Shown: positions 27,301 through 39,131, numbered from the stretch's first letter. The stretch: DNA of 64,000 nt from Cristatella mucedo (GCA_009760855.2 WPIO01000003.1:12554501-12618500), one strand, 5' to 3'. Notes: generated from the sequence alone by a model not told the origin. Program-made: numbers and translations.

Positions 27301-30300
27301 CCGTGAGTGTGATTGCGGTATATACTTGTTTCTAGTGATAGCTCTAATCAATATTTAACGAGTAGCCAGATCGGTAACAAGTTCCTCCAGATTCTTTCAC
27401 TCAGGAAATCAGCAATCTTTTTCGTTCTCTTAGTGCTCACGAGCTCATCCTTGGATGTATATCATCCAACAAGTTTACCAAAATTGATTCTATGTATTTT
27501 CAGCTGATTCTTCAACGTTGTCATCGAGCTTCCAGAACATTTGATGATTTTATTGCATCGTCCACATTGACTTTCTAGCTCTAACGTAATTTGATTCTTT
27601 CGCTTTCTGCGTATTCCCAAAGTGAACATTTGGCTGCAAAGAACATCAAAATATGTTGATCCCATAAAATAAATTTATTAAAATCTTACTTAATTTTTGA
27701 AAAATTGCATTTTTATTTTGGTTGTTTTTGGCCAACTTGATAAAATCGCCATAAAGAACTACTAGCGCATTCAAAAAAAATTTCTAAGTAAATTTGTTTC
27801 CGCTACATATTTCATATCCATAATGAGCCGTGGAGCTTCAGTTGTAGTATCTTGTTGCTTAAAAATTTCCGTTATAAACCGTCAAACAGTAACATAAAGC
27901 CACTGTTTACTATTTTTTGATTTTGGGCGAAAAACAGATGTCTTACTGTTACCGTTAAACAGTCACAAGAGAACCTAATCGAGTATGAGTGTAGGTATCC
28001 GTGCAAACAGTCTGAGGGTCTCTTAGAATGCAATATGGATGTAATTAGTTTAAGATAGAAGTACTTTAAATTTCAAATTTGTACCTTTAGCCTGCCCAAC
28101 TTTTTAGTAGGGCTGCAATCCTCAAATAATTTTTTGCTTAATACATTTAATGAGTTACTTGAGAACTATTTTCAAGTGGCGTTGACAGATCAGCCTTGCA
28201 AAAATCACGATTTAAATCTTGTAACCGCCAGGAGCTATCACCAACCTCTACACTTATATAATTTCCTTGGTTTGTTAGCTGGCACCGAATATCCACAGCT
28301 CTAGCGGTAGAGTGCAGTTTTATGAGTGCGTCGATTGGTTTGTAGGGAGATGGTCGGCTAGGCGGCAGCAAATCCGCTTCGTAATTTTTTAAAATTTGCA
28401 CTCATCGGTGAAGGTGTAGGAGGCGGAATAATGATTCTTTTTACAGTGCTGAGAAGGCAGAGGACATTGGAGATATATTTCAATTTCTCCATCCATCATT
28501 TTTGAAGGATAGTGTTTATTTGCGGATAAAACTTAATCCATACAGTATGTACGCACTGCGTAGATAAGATAGGTCACTGCATGCATTCATGTAATGCAGC
28601 AGCACGTGCCGTACGCTATCGTACAGTCTTCATCTCAGACTTCACTGTAGCGATTAGAGCAACCATTTCTTAGCTGGCACCAACAGGTGCGGTAATACCT
28701 GGACCCCAAAATGTAGCCTGCACGTTAGCGCAAACTGCTCCTCTGCTCACGCGTGCCACTTTCGCCCGAATACTGCGTACGAGATTCTCTCTAATATGCA
28801 CCCGAGGAGTGTTTGTGCCACACCCCATCAATTAGAGCAAATCTGTACCATTTTCTTCTGTGGCCGCTACAGACGAATTCTATTACAGCGGTCCTTATCG
28901 ATTCACTCGCCATTCTGGCTGCCTGTGCGTCGCACGGACTCGCAGCATAGATTCTAGCAGTTGCACGAATCGACGTCTCGGCTGTGTACACGTACGTAGC
29001 ATCGATAGCGTGCACAGTCACGAGGCTTTACCACGAGGCTGACCAACTTCAAGCTAACTTGAGCTTCAGTATTTTGTCAAGAAGCTCGATTCGGAGCGGC
29101 AACGCCACTTCCAAAATAAAAAAATAAAATGCTAAAAAATCCTTGCATCATCTCTTCCTCTTGAACGGCTTGCTACGAAGCTATTCACTACGTGCGTCCA
29201 GCGCTGCACCGTTTTTAGCCTTGCAACTGAAGAGCGACTGAGCGTCTGATAAAGTGGAAATGAACGCTGACGGAGGGCCGCTGGCTGCTCGTATGGGCCG
29301 GCGCCGCGGAAGCGGAAGTCGCCGCGACGTACCTGACACAAAGAGCACAATGCCGGCCCACTTGCATCGCTGAGTGAACGGTCGCGCGAACCGCTCGCGC
29401 CAACACGCCGAAGCGCTTGCGGAAATGGCGGCCACGGCGAACATCGCCGAGAGGCAGAACGCCGCCACCTCGGTGCGCATCAAGTCTGCAACGACGGCGC
29501 GGCGCGGCTCGTTCCGTGGGCGTCGCGGAGCTCTTCAAGCGCGCGCCCGATGTTAGCGCCGTTGAAAGAGAAGGAGAGATGTTCTGAGGCGGAAACGCCG
29601 CGAGATGGCTCGATGGGAGTGACGGAGATGAGCGGCGCAGCCTTCGTCTACACAGCTAGCAGTCGCGTGGAACTTTCGCGACGCGCGCTAGAGCGTCGGA
29701 GCAGCGCCAAGCACTTGGCATGTCATGCGACGAAGCGAGTGCGAGAAGCTCGGCTACCGCGTACGGTCGAGATGGAAGAATATTTTCCTCGCGGCGGCTG
29801 CGCATGATCAAAACATATTCAGCCGCATTCAGTCACTCAGCAGTTTTCAGCGGCAAGGACTCGCCAGCCCGCCCCCCAGCCCCGCTGAGAGGCGGTGGAG
29901 AATACTTACGTGTCCTGATCAAAACCAAAGAGCTCCCTTCCGTCGCGTTTTTGCTTCCGGGGCCCAAGTAATCGACGAGCGTGCACTTCGATAGCTTGTT
30001 CATCAGGACTGTGCTCGAGGGCAGCACTAGGCAAACGATTGGCGAGAAAAGACGTCAGACTGAGGCCGAGCAAGGCCCAGCGCAACGCCGACGTAGCGAC
30101 GTTAAACGCTTTCGCGAAAATGGAGCCGTAAAGAGTTGGGAGGAGCCGGAAGGCGGGGAGTTATTGTAGTCTAGCTGACGCTCGCACATGAAGTGATCGT
30201 GGGTGGCGATTTCTTAGTCGCAACAGTGGTCGATGCGTATGACACGCGTATATGTTGCTTTGCGTCCAGCGGCTACAGACTTGTCATGATCGCCTTTCTC

Positions 30301-33300
30301 CTGCAGCCGTCGACTTGTCGAGATCGCCGCGAACTTACTTTGAAGTGGACAGCGTGCGACGCTCGCGCGAACCCTGTTCGAACTGCTTCCGGGAAAGAGC
30401 GAGCTCAAAGAGCTCGCGTGCGGCTTAAGCTGCGCATACGCACCAGACTTTCGTCCTGACAGACTCCGACTTTCCTCCTAGTTAGGACGTTTACGCGACA
30501 GATTTAGTCCCACCCACGATTTATTTGATGGCCGACTTAGTCCCGCCCACAGCCGGCGCTCTAATTCGGGAGGCTGGTATGAAAGAGGGCTTCCCGGAAA
30601 GATGCCGAGCCCACGCCGGCAGAAGTTGAATTCGCTGCTGCAGTCATTATTGTAGAGTAGTATGAGAACAATACAAGTAAAATAAACACATTTTAATACA
30701 TTTTTTCGTGACTGGGAGCATACCTAGTAACGTGCACCGTTACGGTGTTGCGGGTGTATAGTGCTAAGTAATGTGCGTCGTTACGGGTTTGTTGGTGGAT
30801 TTAATAAACAGGCGCACGGAGTATTCTATGTAGACAAGGCTGGAGCATTTGTCACAACGCATAAGCATCACATATTCAAGGACTTGTTCCTGACCTACTT
30901 AATATACTCGAGCCTACGAACGTCAGCCATTTTTATTTTTTGCCTTGGCTTGTAAGGGTTGTAGGACATTTCTCCCCTGGACGTCCCCCCCCCCGACATT
31001 CCCCCCCTGGACCCTAGGACATCCCCCCCCCCGGTAGGACATTTCCCCCTATGTTGATGAATGTATAACTAAGAATACAGATATATATATATATATATAT
31101 ATATATACACGATTAAATAAAGTTCATGCTCTATTAAAATAAAATCAACTCAGTATAATTAGAGGAATTAATGGATTGAAAGAATGGTTTCTAATGGAGC
31201 TAGCGGCGGCGGCGGTTGCGGTGGCTGCGGCAGCGGCAGCGGCAAGCTATACAGTTTGGTTCCGCGGAAGTTAAGTCCCGCTCGACACCGCCATGTGCGT
31301 GCTCGTACCCGTCAAAGCGGGCTCGCGACACGGCGTGCCGCGCGTTCCTGCAAATGAGCGCTAAGCCTCAGAGGTCTACTAGGTATAACTCAACCTCAGC
31401 AGATCTATTTACGCCCTAATAGGTACTAATTAAAGCGCGAATACGAGCAAGGGTCGATTTAGGCGGCGGAGGCGCAGCCCGCCCTACACCCTAAAATCTA
31501 AGCCCTAAAACCTAAACGCTAAAGCCTACACCCTAAAAATCTTAAACGCTAAATTCTAAGCCCTATACGGTTAACCCAAAAAACCCAAATCCTAAACCTT
31601 AAACCCTAAACCCTAAACACTAAGCCCTAAACTCTAAACCCTAAAACATATACCAGGGGAAATGTCCTACCTCGGGGGGGGGGAAATGTCCACACCCCGG
31701 TTTAAGTGGCTAGCACCGGGGCATCGACTGGTCGGCTGGACCAACAAGAAGCAGACAAGTTGAGACAGATTCTCCTTTTGATGAGTCTACAGATTCAGCT
31801 CCTCTCTCAAAAGGTTGCGACGTATAATGTTCTGACGTATGATCCAGCTCAGCGACCGGCGGTCGAGCAAAGGCGAGTGACTCTATGACCGGCCGCTGAT
31901 GCGAAATGAAAAAAAGACCCTCTTGCAAATACTGACGACGTGATGTGAACAATATGTAATTGTATTACGGCCACATCGGCTCTATTCTCAAGTGATGGCG
32001 TGGCAAAGTTTGCTAGGTTAACGGGGAACGAGCTTTTCCATGATCATTCACAAATTGTCGCTGCCCTGGCTTGGCCCAGGGATAAGGTGCTCGCCTATTG
32101 TGACCGGCAGGTAACGCGCGTGGATAGGGAGATTAAGTTCTCGTAGGAAGCTCGTATCGGTGAATTATACGATTAGCTGTCGATGAGCTATGGATGAAGT
32201 CGTCCTTTTCCAGCGATCGATCGATGGAACGGCTCCAGCTCCGCACGCCCAGACGTCCACTGCACTCATAGAGTGGGCCAATCTGCACGAGTACAATTAC
32301 TCTAAAAGGTGCTCCTTTATTGCTTCGCCTAACCGTTAAGTATCAGTGATGTTACGGCATAATTTGGTGAGCGAATGATCAAAATCCCAAATTCTATAAA
32401 TTAAATCCACTTATCTATGATCGTTTCTTAGCCCGCTGCCAGGTTTTAGCAAAAGAATAGCAAACTTGGTCGCTTATGGTTTTGAAAATATGAGTATGCT
32501 AGCAATACTCAGTAATACATTACGGCAAGTATAGCAAGCTTAATTTGGGCGAAAAAAGTAAAAAAAAAACGATTTTGTAGCTCCTTCTTTGAAGTATTTC
32601 ATTGGCCTCTTGTAGCGCACAAGTGCACTGCTCCGTGATGTTCGCACTACATATGTATATACAATACTGCCGGCGTGCAGCTTCCGGTCGGCTATTCTTG
32701 CACAAGCACTGCAGTGCTGGTTTCAGATTTACATGTCACGTCGCGTCTTATTTGTGAAGAATATAATGAGATCTGCTGGAAAAAAGTTCTGGTTCCTCGT
32801 CGTATTTCCGTACAGTTCAAATTGATCATGGATGCTTGATGCCCCGAAAGTCAGACAGGTCGGGCAGTGTGGCACTTCAGCCACCCTGATCGACATGCCG
32901 AGGAAAGTGCACGCGGGGGGATTTTTAGACCTACAGGTTACGTAATCATTTTCTCTGAAAGCGCAGCCCACTCGAACTCGCTGTCTAGACTCTACCAGGG
33001 ACTGGGCTGTACATCGGGCCCTGTCTAAAGAGGAAGGCGAGTAGTTCCGGTCTCTGCAGTCTTTAGCTAAGCGTGAACATGTCCGCATTTGCCCAGCACA
33101 CGGACGAAAACAAGGACGGGCATCGAATTTCCCTTCACAAACAGCGTGGGCTGTCTTGGTATTGACTCGGAGAAGAACTTGGGTTTGCCGCCTACACCGC
33201 CGTAGATTGGACTGTCGATGGCCCACGCGACCTCCTCTGCCTCACGAGACTGGGTGCCAGCTCGCACTCAGGGGGAGGTCATGCGTGCCGACCAACGCTC

Positions 33301-33602
33301 GACAGCCACCGGCTTGACGTGCGACGTCACCGTAGAGGTGCAATAGGGCGGCCGCAGCGTCACTTACGGTTTAGACTCACGTCGTTTCCGTAGCACTCTC
33401 TGAACAAGCCGCGGGTCCTGGAGAAGAAGTTGAGATTCGTCGTCGCCGTCGTCTGGTTAATCGTAGGATCCTGAAGCAGCTGCGTCCGGTTCACACCGAT
33501 CACCAGCCACTGGTCGGTGGAAAAGCCGATGGCTAGCAGCAGTGCCCCGATTACGGCGAAAGCGAGCGCGGCAGCGATGCACGCGACTGCTGAAGCGGCC
33601 AT
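24350..33602 (-). CDS. PMP22/claudin-superfamily four-transmembrane protein (five exons)
   Basis: Minus-strand exons in order: 33602-33368, 30026-29910, 29485-29333, 25026-24917 and 24520-24350, all with GT-AG borders and matching phases, giving 261 residues. TM1 is about residues 6-27, TM2 124-145, TM3 158-180 and TM4 214-238. The first extracellular loop has the claudin-type signature W32...GLFREC (65-70) and a second Cys at 93, with N-x-T sites near 38, 49 and 105. The second loop reads ALFHGCDYLERN...KSWPA. The tail ends SRSSDLLL. Members of this superfamily act in junctions or as membrane accessory subunits. TMEM182- or CACNG-like relatives are possible; I cannot name the subfamily. Introns of 3.3 and 4.3 kb are filled with transposon remnants. 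An AATAAA lies about 290 bp after the stop (minus strand, 24055-24060). Confidence 0.85.
25700..27665 (-). mobile_element. hAT-type DNA transposon remnant
   Basis: On the minus strand a BED-finger-like segment (CGRCNKIIKCSG...TTLKNQLKIHR) lies at 27462-27665 and a hAT C-terminal block (FTDVERDFFSLNRFMYKR, then a stop) at about 25750-25815. Between them is scattered coding similarity, for example ILEFMFNKLFNLNNEITTEL at 26160-26230. Multiple stops and a SINE insertion break it. Termini were not resolved. It lies in intron 3 of the claudin-like gene on the same strand. Confidence 0.55.
26700..26880 (+). mobile_element. tRNA-derived SINE (second family)
   Basis: The plus strand has GGTTGCTTTTCACGACCTAG, GTCGTGGGTTCGAATCCTGG (a good B box), CACCGCGGCAAGCGGTGGTA, and a body ending in TGTACAAAGAACTAAATCAG before a TTATTTATTTAT tail. 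The same series recurs at 60073-60225 on the other strand. It interrupts the hAT remnant. Confidence 0.7.
27666..29332. other. Intron 3 sequence; nothing recognised
   Basis: AT-rich to about 28.5 kb, probably further transposon-derived sequence, then mixed composition. No coding exon with supporting splice sites seen. Confidence 0.35.
30961..31670. mobile_element. Small element with inverted GTAGGACATTTC boxes
   Basis: The left end GTAGGACATTTCTCCCCTGG (30961-30980) is matched in inverse by CCAGGGGAAATGTCCTAC (31653-31670). Extra GGACATTTCC/GGACATCCC copies next to poly-C or poly-G runs occur just inside or outside both ends (31017-31051 and 31672-31691). The interior holds an AT array (31079-31107), an AT-rich stretch, and a telomere-like block. 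No transposase is visible. It lies in intron 1 of the claudin-like gene. Confidence 0.45.
31480..31648. repeat. Degenerate (CCCTAAA)n telomere-like repeat
   Basis: About 20 units of CCCTAAA and close variants (CCCTAAAAC, CGCTAAA, CCTAAAC) in one orientation. This is the Arabidopsis-type telomere unit rather than the usual metazoan CCCTAA, although with drift a metazoan origin cannot be ruled out. Confidence 0.8.
32050..32165 (+). mobile_element. Probable tRNA-derived SINE remnant
   Basis: GGCTTGGCCCAGGGATAAGG followed by TGCTCGCC resembles the A-box head of the copy at 23880-24040. The segment ends with AGGGAGATTAAGTTCTCGTA, which looks like the shared tail. Confidence 0.4.
32166..33367. other. 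Intron 1 sequence with an unassigned Cys-rich ORF
   Basis: A 165-codon minus-strand ORF (32729-33226) has about 12 cysteines and could be an undetected exon, but it has no recognisable motif or supported splice sites. It would shift the frame of the supported splice if included. Confidence 0.2.
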
Positions 33603-34274
33603 CCTCACTGCCCGGCCTGCGCCGCCACCGCCCCTGTATCAACCGAAGTATCACTCTGCTATTCGGCGGAACGTCGGCCATTGTTAGCCGGTCGTGGGCG
33701 CCATTGTGCTGAAGCTTGGATAGGCGATCAAACAATGCATCCGAGTAAACATGCCGTGACGTATTTCGCGGCTGCAGTGAAAAGCCGAGGCGGCGGCCGC
33801 CGTTCCGGCGCCTGTGCACAGGCTGGGCTGCTTCCGCCTCCGCGAAAGCGCTCTCTCTCTCACATGCTTGCATCACTAAAAGGAGCAATCATCACTAAAA
33901 TCAGCAAGTCAGGCCTTCCGTCTATTTGGGCTGCGCCCAGTACAGACGCAGTTGGCCTAAGTGCGGGGTGGCTTTTCCCCTGTAAGAGCGCTTGTTTCGA
34001 TGAGAGCTTGCGAGGAGTTTGAGGATACAACTGAACTAGACGCGCAGAGACATTGTGCGCTTGCAAATAAAGTCAAGTAAAATCCCGCTAGTCGTGCGTG
34101 TATCTCTTTCCAATACACGCCACGAGCTCACGATCCAATTAGTAACGGCAAGTAGGTTGGCGCCACGAACACTCTTTTACGCGGTCATCTCCTGTCGCTC
34201 GTAGACGCGCACCGAGTCGCAGTCGGCAATAGGGCACACCGCTTGGTAAGGAGCCGGCTGTGCCTCCTCCGCCT
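33603..34274. other. 5' flank of the claudin-like gene up to the Polinton edge
   Basis: GC-rich sequence upstream of the claudin-like ATG, probably holding its 5' UTR and promoter. No TATA box is obvious. Composition changes abruptly to AT-rich at about 34275. Confidence 0.35.
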
Positions 34275-36083
34275 TTGAGTTTGATTCTTTCAAACATCTT
34301 AATACATGTCCATATGTTTGTTATGCTGATTTTGAATGTATAATTGAAGAACAAGGAAATTGTTCATCTCATATTCCATGCTCATCTGCTTTCATTATTA
34401 TTGATTGGAGAGGAGAAGTTGTTGATAAGCTTATGAACGTTGGATCTGATTGTGTATTTAAGTTTTTACAAAGATTATTTGACGTATCAGATTTCTTGAA
34501 AAGTACATTGATTGAGCATAATTCAGAAAGTAAAATGGATGACTTAACTGAAAGTGAAATTGAAGAACATGAAGAAGCTATTTTCTGCTGGATGTGTAAG
34601 GAACCATTCAATTAAAAAAGAGTGATATGAGAAAAGTTCACGATCATTGTCATCTAACAAATAAATATAGAAGCCCTTCTCATCATATTTGTAACTTAAA
34701 AGCTGGAATGGATTTCAAAAAATGGCAACTTCAAGTTATATTTCATAACTTTAGAGGATATGACTCGCACATAATTGTTAAAGCACTTAAAAATTTTAGC
34801 ATTGAAGCAGAACCAATAGCAAACAATCTTGAGAAGTATATGATGTTAAGGGTAAAGGATATAGTTTTTAAGGATAGTGCTCAGTTTATGCTTGGTTCAT
34901 TAGACTTCATAGCATCAACAATGGGTAAAACAATTGATTGTTTCCCAATTTCTAATAGAGTTTTAAGTGAACTTCATCCAAATAAAAACCTTAATATGTT
35001 GGCAACAAAAGGAGAGTATCCTTATGAGTTCATGGGTTCATTTGAGAAGTTTTTCGTTTCATCTCTTCCAAATAAAGATAATTTTTACTCAACTGTTTAC
35101 ATGACTGGAATATCTGACAAAAGTTATAAAAAAAGCAAATGATGTTTGAAAAGAGTTTGATTGCAAAAATATGTTAGAATACCATAATTTGTATCTTTTA
35201 ACTGACGTATTATTACTTGCAGATTGTTGCGAAAGTTTTAGAAAAGGTTTGATATCAAAACTAAAACTAGATCCTGCAAACTTTTTAACAACACCAAACT
35301 TCCCATGGAGTGCAGTATTCTGGTTTTCAGGGGTAAAGATTGAGTTGTTGACGGATAGAGACAATTATGACATGTTTAAAAAATCTATTCGTGGAGGAAT
35401 GTGTCAGTTTAATAGTAGACTTTTTAAAGCAAATAGTCCATATTATTATTCTAATATTATTATTATCTAATTATCTAATATTATTATTATTATCCATATT
35501 AGTTCATGATTATGATAAGGATTAACCAACAACATGGTTAACTTATCAAGATGCGACAAGTTTTTATCCTTCAGCAATGATGGAACATCTTCCACAAGGA
35601 AACATTGAAGAAATTTCAAAAGATGGGTGGAATATTGATAGTATTCTTAAATTAGAAGATGAGTCGGACACTTGTTACTTCTTTGTTTTTGATATTGAAT
35701 ACGATCCAAAAACTAAAGAGTATTATCACGATTTACACATTGAATATCCGTTATGTGCTTGTAATAGAGTTGTTGATTGCAGTGAATATTCTAACTTTCA
35801 AAATAAGTTCAAAACAGGAGCAAGCAATGTTCCAAAGCTAATGTGTGACTTTCAACCAAAGAAGGATTATCTTCTTCATTATAGATATTTAAAATTCTGT
35901 TTGACACATGGAATGGTGTGTGATGTAAAGAAAGTTTTTAAGTTTAAACAATCTAGATGGCTTAAACCATACATTGAAATGTTAGCTCAAATGAAAGGAT
36001 TAAATTCAAGTAAAAAGTTTTTAAGAAATCTTTGGAAACTTATAATTAATTCATTTTATAGTAAAACTTGTGAAGATGATAGC
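34275..36083 (+). pseudogene. Protein-primed family B DNA polymerase, broken
   Basis: It would replicate the element by protein priming. Exonuclease motif I (YADFE, 34322-34336), motif II (FHNFRGYDSH, about 34741-34770) and motif III (KDSAQFMLGSLDF, about 34870) are readable. So are the Cys/His segment HDHCHLTNKYR, the YLLTDVLLLAD block (35189-35221), polymerase motif A (DATSFYPSAM, about 35553-35582) and motif B (KLIINSFY, about 36032-36055). Motif C with its catalytic aspartates is absent. The left end is cut just before exonuclease motif I, so the terminal-protein-like N-terminus is lost. Breaks: a frame change with TAA at 34613-34615, a frame change in the A7 run near 35130 followed by TGA at about 35151, and an (ATT)n expansion at 35439-35493. 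It is clearly non-functional. Confidence 0.9.
35439..35493. repeat. (ATT)n expansion inside the PolB pseudogene
   Basis: ATTATTATT blocks with TCTAAT interruptions. It breaks the polymerase frame between the DVLLLAD block and motif A. Confidence 0.8.
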
Positions 36084-36215
36084 TGAACATGATACAATGA
36101 AAAAAAAGAAAAAATACACTGCAGCATTTGATAAATTTCATCATACCTTTGATGAGTTAAAAACAAAAGCTAATCACTTTTATATATGAGTAATTTCTTA
36201 TTTTTGTATAGGAAA

Positions 36216-37720
36216 ATGCAAGCTGATGTTACTAATCCAAATATTGCCACTAGTGCCACTCTTCTGAAATCTTAAGTTGACTATCTTGTTAGGTCAAGAA
36301 TGACTGCATATGATCAGCAAACACTTGATTAAGATATTTCAGTTATGACTGATAATTCAGTTAAGAAGTTCTATCTTGATGAATGTGATATCGAAGCTCA
36401 AAAAATTATAACCGCCGGCTTAACTGATGTGACAGCTAATAATAATAATAATAATAATAATATTGCACTTGATAAAGCGCCCTCAGAGAACTTAATCTCT
36501 TTCTAGGCGCTTTACATTTGCTGCAAAGTGATACGCAATAGAATAGTAAGTAAAATCATGCTTGAAAAACAAACAAAATGAATAACATGGTTAGGGGTTA
36601 CATGCACTGGGTCAGCATGCAAATGTGGTTAGTGGCAGCATGAACAGTGTCAGCACGCATAAGCACATCGAGGACGAATCACAAGGACCCACTAAATGCT
36701 GTCCTAAATAGGTATGTTTTTAAGTTTCTTTTAAATGTGGTCAGGTCAGGGGATGTTCTGATGCAGGTCGGGAGGGAGTTCCAGGCTGTGGGAGCATACG
36801 AGCTAAATGCACGGTCTCCAAAGGATTTAAGGTTTGTACGAGGTATTTCTAGACTGTTGGATTCCGAAAAGCGAGTGGTACGATGCTTTGCCTGATGGGT
36901 TAGTGTATCTGAAAGATAGGCTGGAGCCATAGAATGAAGAGACCTAAAAGTGAGCGACAAAACCTTGAAGTCAATCCGTTGCTTGACTGGTAACCAGTGC
37001 AGGTCGGCGAGAAGTGGAGTAATGTGGCAACTGCGACGCTCACGACAGACAAGCCTAGCTGCAGAGTTTTGCACCAGCTGCAATCGCCTGATCGTACATG
37101 CTGGTAGGCCAGTCAGCAGTGAGTTGCAGAAGTCGAGACGAGATGTCACGAATGCATGGACCAACTTGGACGTGGTATCCTTATCTAAACAAGCCCTAAT
37201 TTTAGCAATGTTATGAAGCTGAAAATAGGCTGATTTGACTGTGGAGCTGATGTGGTCGTCTAACGAGAGGTCGCTTTGGAATATGACACCTAGATTTCGA
37301 GCTGATGCAACTGGAGATATGCTGGCAGAGCCAATTTTGAAAGTCAGCCTTTCCAATTTCTGAATAACACTAGGTTTGCCCATAACTAGTAAGTTAGTTT
37401 TATCATCGTTTAGTTTTAGAAAATTTGCTGCCATCCATGATCGGATGTCATCAATGCATGCAGCAAATAATCTTGAATTAACTGCTAGATCTAAAGTTGA
37501 TGCACTTCTAGATGATCCTTCTGAAATCTCTAGCTATACAACATGGATTGCATCACAACTTCCGACACTCTCAGCAGTTATCTCAGGTGTATCAGGAGTT
37601 AAACCAGATATCTCTGGAATTGTTAAAGATGAGTGTTATGCAGCTCTTCTTGATCTAGCTGATGGTGTTAGTGCAAGACAAAAGGCAACTGATGCAGCTT
37701 TAGAAGCACAATCAGCATAA
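36216..37720 (+). pseudogene. Unknown Polinton protein, split by a LINE
   Basis: The left part (36216-36443) starts MQADVTNPNIA after a TATAGGAAA box and has TAA stops at about 36273 and 36327. The right part (37472-37720) begins LELTARSKVDALLDD and ends ALEAQSA. The two parts are in one frame if the LINE at 36444-37467 is skipped. The sequence is predicted to be helical and rich in Ala, Asp and Ser. I do not recognise the family; position after PolB does not define a function. Confidence 0.6.
36444..37467 (-). mobile_element. L2/CR1-type LINE inserted in a Polinton gene
   Basis: 5'-truncated minus-strand copy of the 11941-13067 family, with an (AAT)n tail at the left (36438-36461) and a 251-codon open frame (36679-37434). 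That frame carries LLVMGKPSV, LDFCNSLLTGLP, LHWLPVKQRIDFK and RAFSSYAPTAWNSLP. The flanking host frame is AAT AAT on both sides, a likely target duplication, though it is masked by the tail. The coding part is closely similar to the copy at 12180-12935 and looks younger than the Polinton decay. Confidence 0.92.
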
Positions 37721-37739
37721 TTAATTTAATTAAAACAAA

Positions 37740-38146
37740 ATAAACAGTAATATAGCAATCGTTTCAATCGAAACAAAAAGTAAGGATTGCCTTAATGAAG
37801 TTCAAGGGCAGCAGCTTTCAAACTTTAAGATTTGTTCTTATCCAATGGGTAGAATTGAAGACATTAGATTAACATTACTAAACGCTGTGAAACTAGTTAT
37901 TGAATACAAGGCATTAAGAATCAATCATCCTGAACCAGAGATTGCAAACATATTTAGTAAGGTTAGAGACGGTTCAATCTTTGAAGAGTTTCTCTAAGAC
38001 TTAAAAAAAGTCAGAAATAAAATTAAGTCAGAAGCTTAGTCTAAAAAATAGAACTAACAAAACAAATAAAGAGAGTAATAGATCAAGGAAAAGACTTTGA
38101 ACTTCCAGAAGAGTTGATTAAAGAAACTATGGATTGGAAGATTTAA
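37740..38146 (+). pseudogene. Unknown Polinton protein, broken
   Basis: Readable from about 37740, where ATA stands where a start codon might have been. It contains GRIEDIRLTLLNAVKLVIE and ANIFSKVRDGS, then TAA at about 37995, TAG at about 38037, a frame change near 38045, and a tail ending ETMDWKI and TAA at 38144-38146. Its end overlaps the end of the convergent fibre gene by a few bases. No family recognised. Confidence 0.5.
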
Positions 38147-39130
38147 ACATTTACTATTCTAGCTTGCTTAACTAAACCAATCTCAATAACATCTGAAGGG
38201 CTCGGTGTTCTAAATCCTGCATAAGATAGAACAGGATAACTAATATCAAATGTTATTATTTTTTATCACTTTCTTCAGCGATAGCAAGGTTTGTTATGGA
38301 ATTACTTAACAATAACATGTAATTGCCTTCCATACCGTAATAAGGTATATTAAGTAAATTAGAAGGAAGAAAGTTGGGTGAGTAGAATTTATGGCAGCAG
38401 TTAGTAATTATATTATCATATTCTGCAGACAACTTTTTTACTGTTACCGACATTGTTGATGTAATAGGTCTATAGCTTATTCTAGTCATATTATCATCCT
38501 TTAGTAGAAATGAATTATTTTCAGCTGTTCTTCCATAGACATTATAATAAGTGTCATCATTGACAATGTTAGTATTATCATTATTTATTCTATTAATGTC
38601 TCTTATTTTTAATGTTATTTTTGAGTATAGTAGTTTTTAAAAAAATTAATATCAGATAGCTTTGCTAAAGTAGTGTCGGTGGTGTTGTTGGATAAATTAG
38701 TAACACTTTTGGCACCTATTGCACCATCTACTATTAATGACTCGTGGTTGAAAAATTTATTCGTTCTTAGAAATGTTGAATAAGCTCTTTCTTTTGTGTA
38801 TGAACAATCAGTAGAGTTATTAGCAATTAATCTACCTACTTCTAGAGTTCCATCTATTACTTTTCCCCCTTCTGTTCCAACTTTTGTATCAAGATACTGT
38901 TTTGTTGATAAATCATTTCCATTCACCGAATAACTCACATTTACATATTTTTTTGACTTAGCAGATAAATATCCTCTTACAATGTCATCAGAGTCTTTTC
39001 GAATATAATTATTATCAGCAAATGTTTTACTTACAGCTTCTAATTCACTAATGGGAGAACCGATATTTGTTATTATATTTTTACCAAGATTTAGAGTTCC
39101 ATTCATTTCTAATAATCTTCTGCTAAGCAT
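38143..39130 (-). pseudogene. Tail-fibre-like repeat protein 1, broken
   Basis: It starts with ATG at 39130 beneath a TATATAG box. N-terminal repeats carry the phage-fibre-like pattern of a MNGxL..G-N-I-N motif followed by P and a YxD/TK segment (MNGTLNLGKNIITNIGSPIS, STKQYLDTKVG). In phages this pattern occurs in trimeric tail-fibre shafts, so a surface or attachment role on the capsid is inferred. Two frame breaks sit in A-runs (near 38624 and 38268), each equal to one missing base. A C-terminal part without repeats follows and ends at 38143. It is the first of three adjacent fibre genes. Confidence 0.75.
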
Positions 39131-39131
39131 T

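Noticed and set aside
37376-37720. A single 114-codon ORF at this place as one gene
   Set aside because: Its first third is antisense LINE sequence; only the part from 37472 belongs to the Polinton gene.
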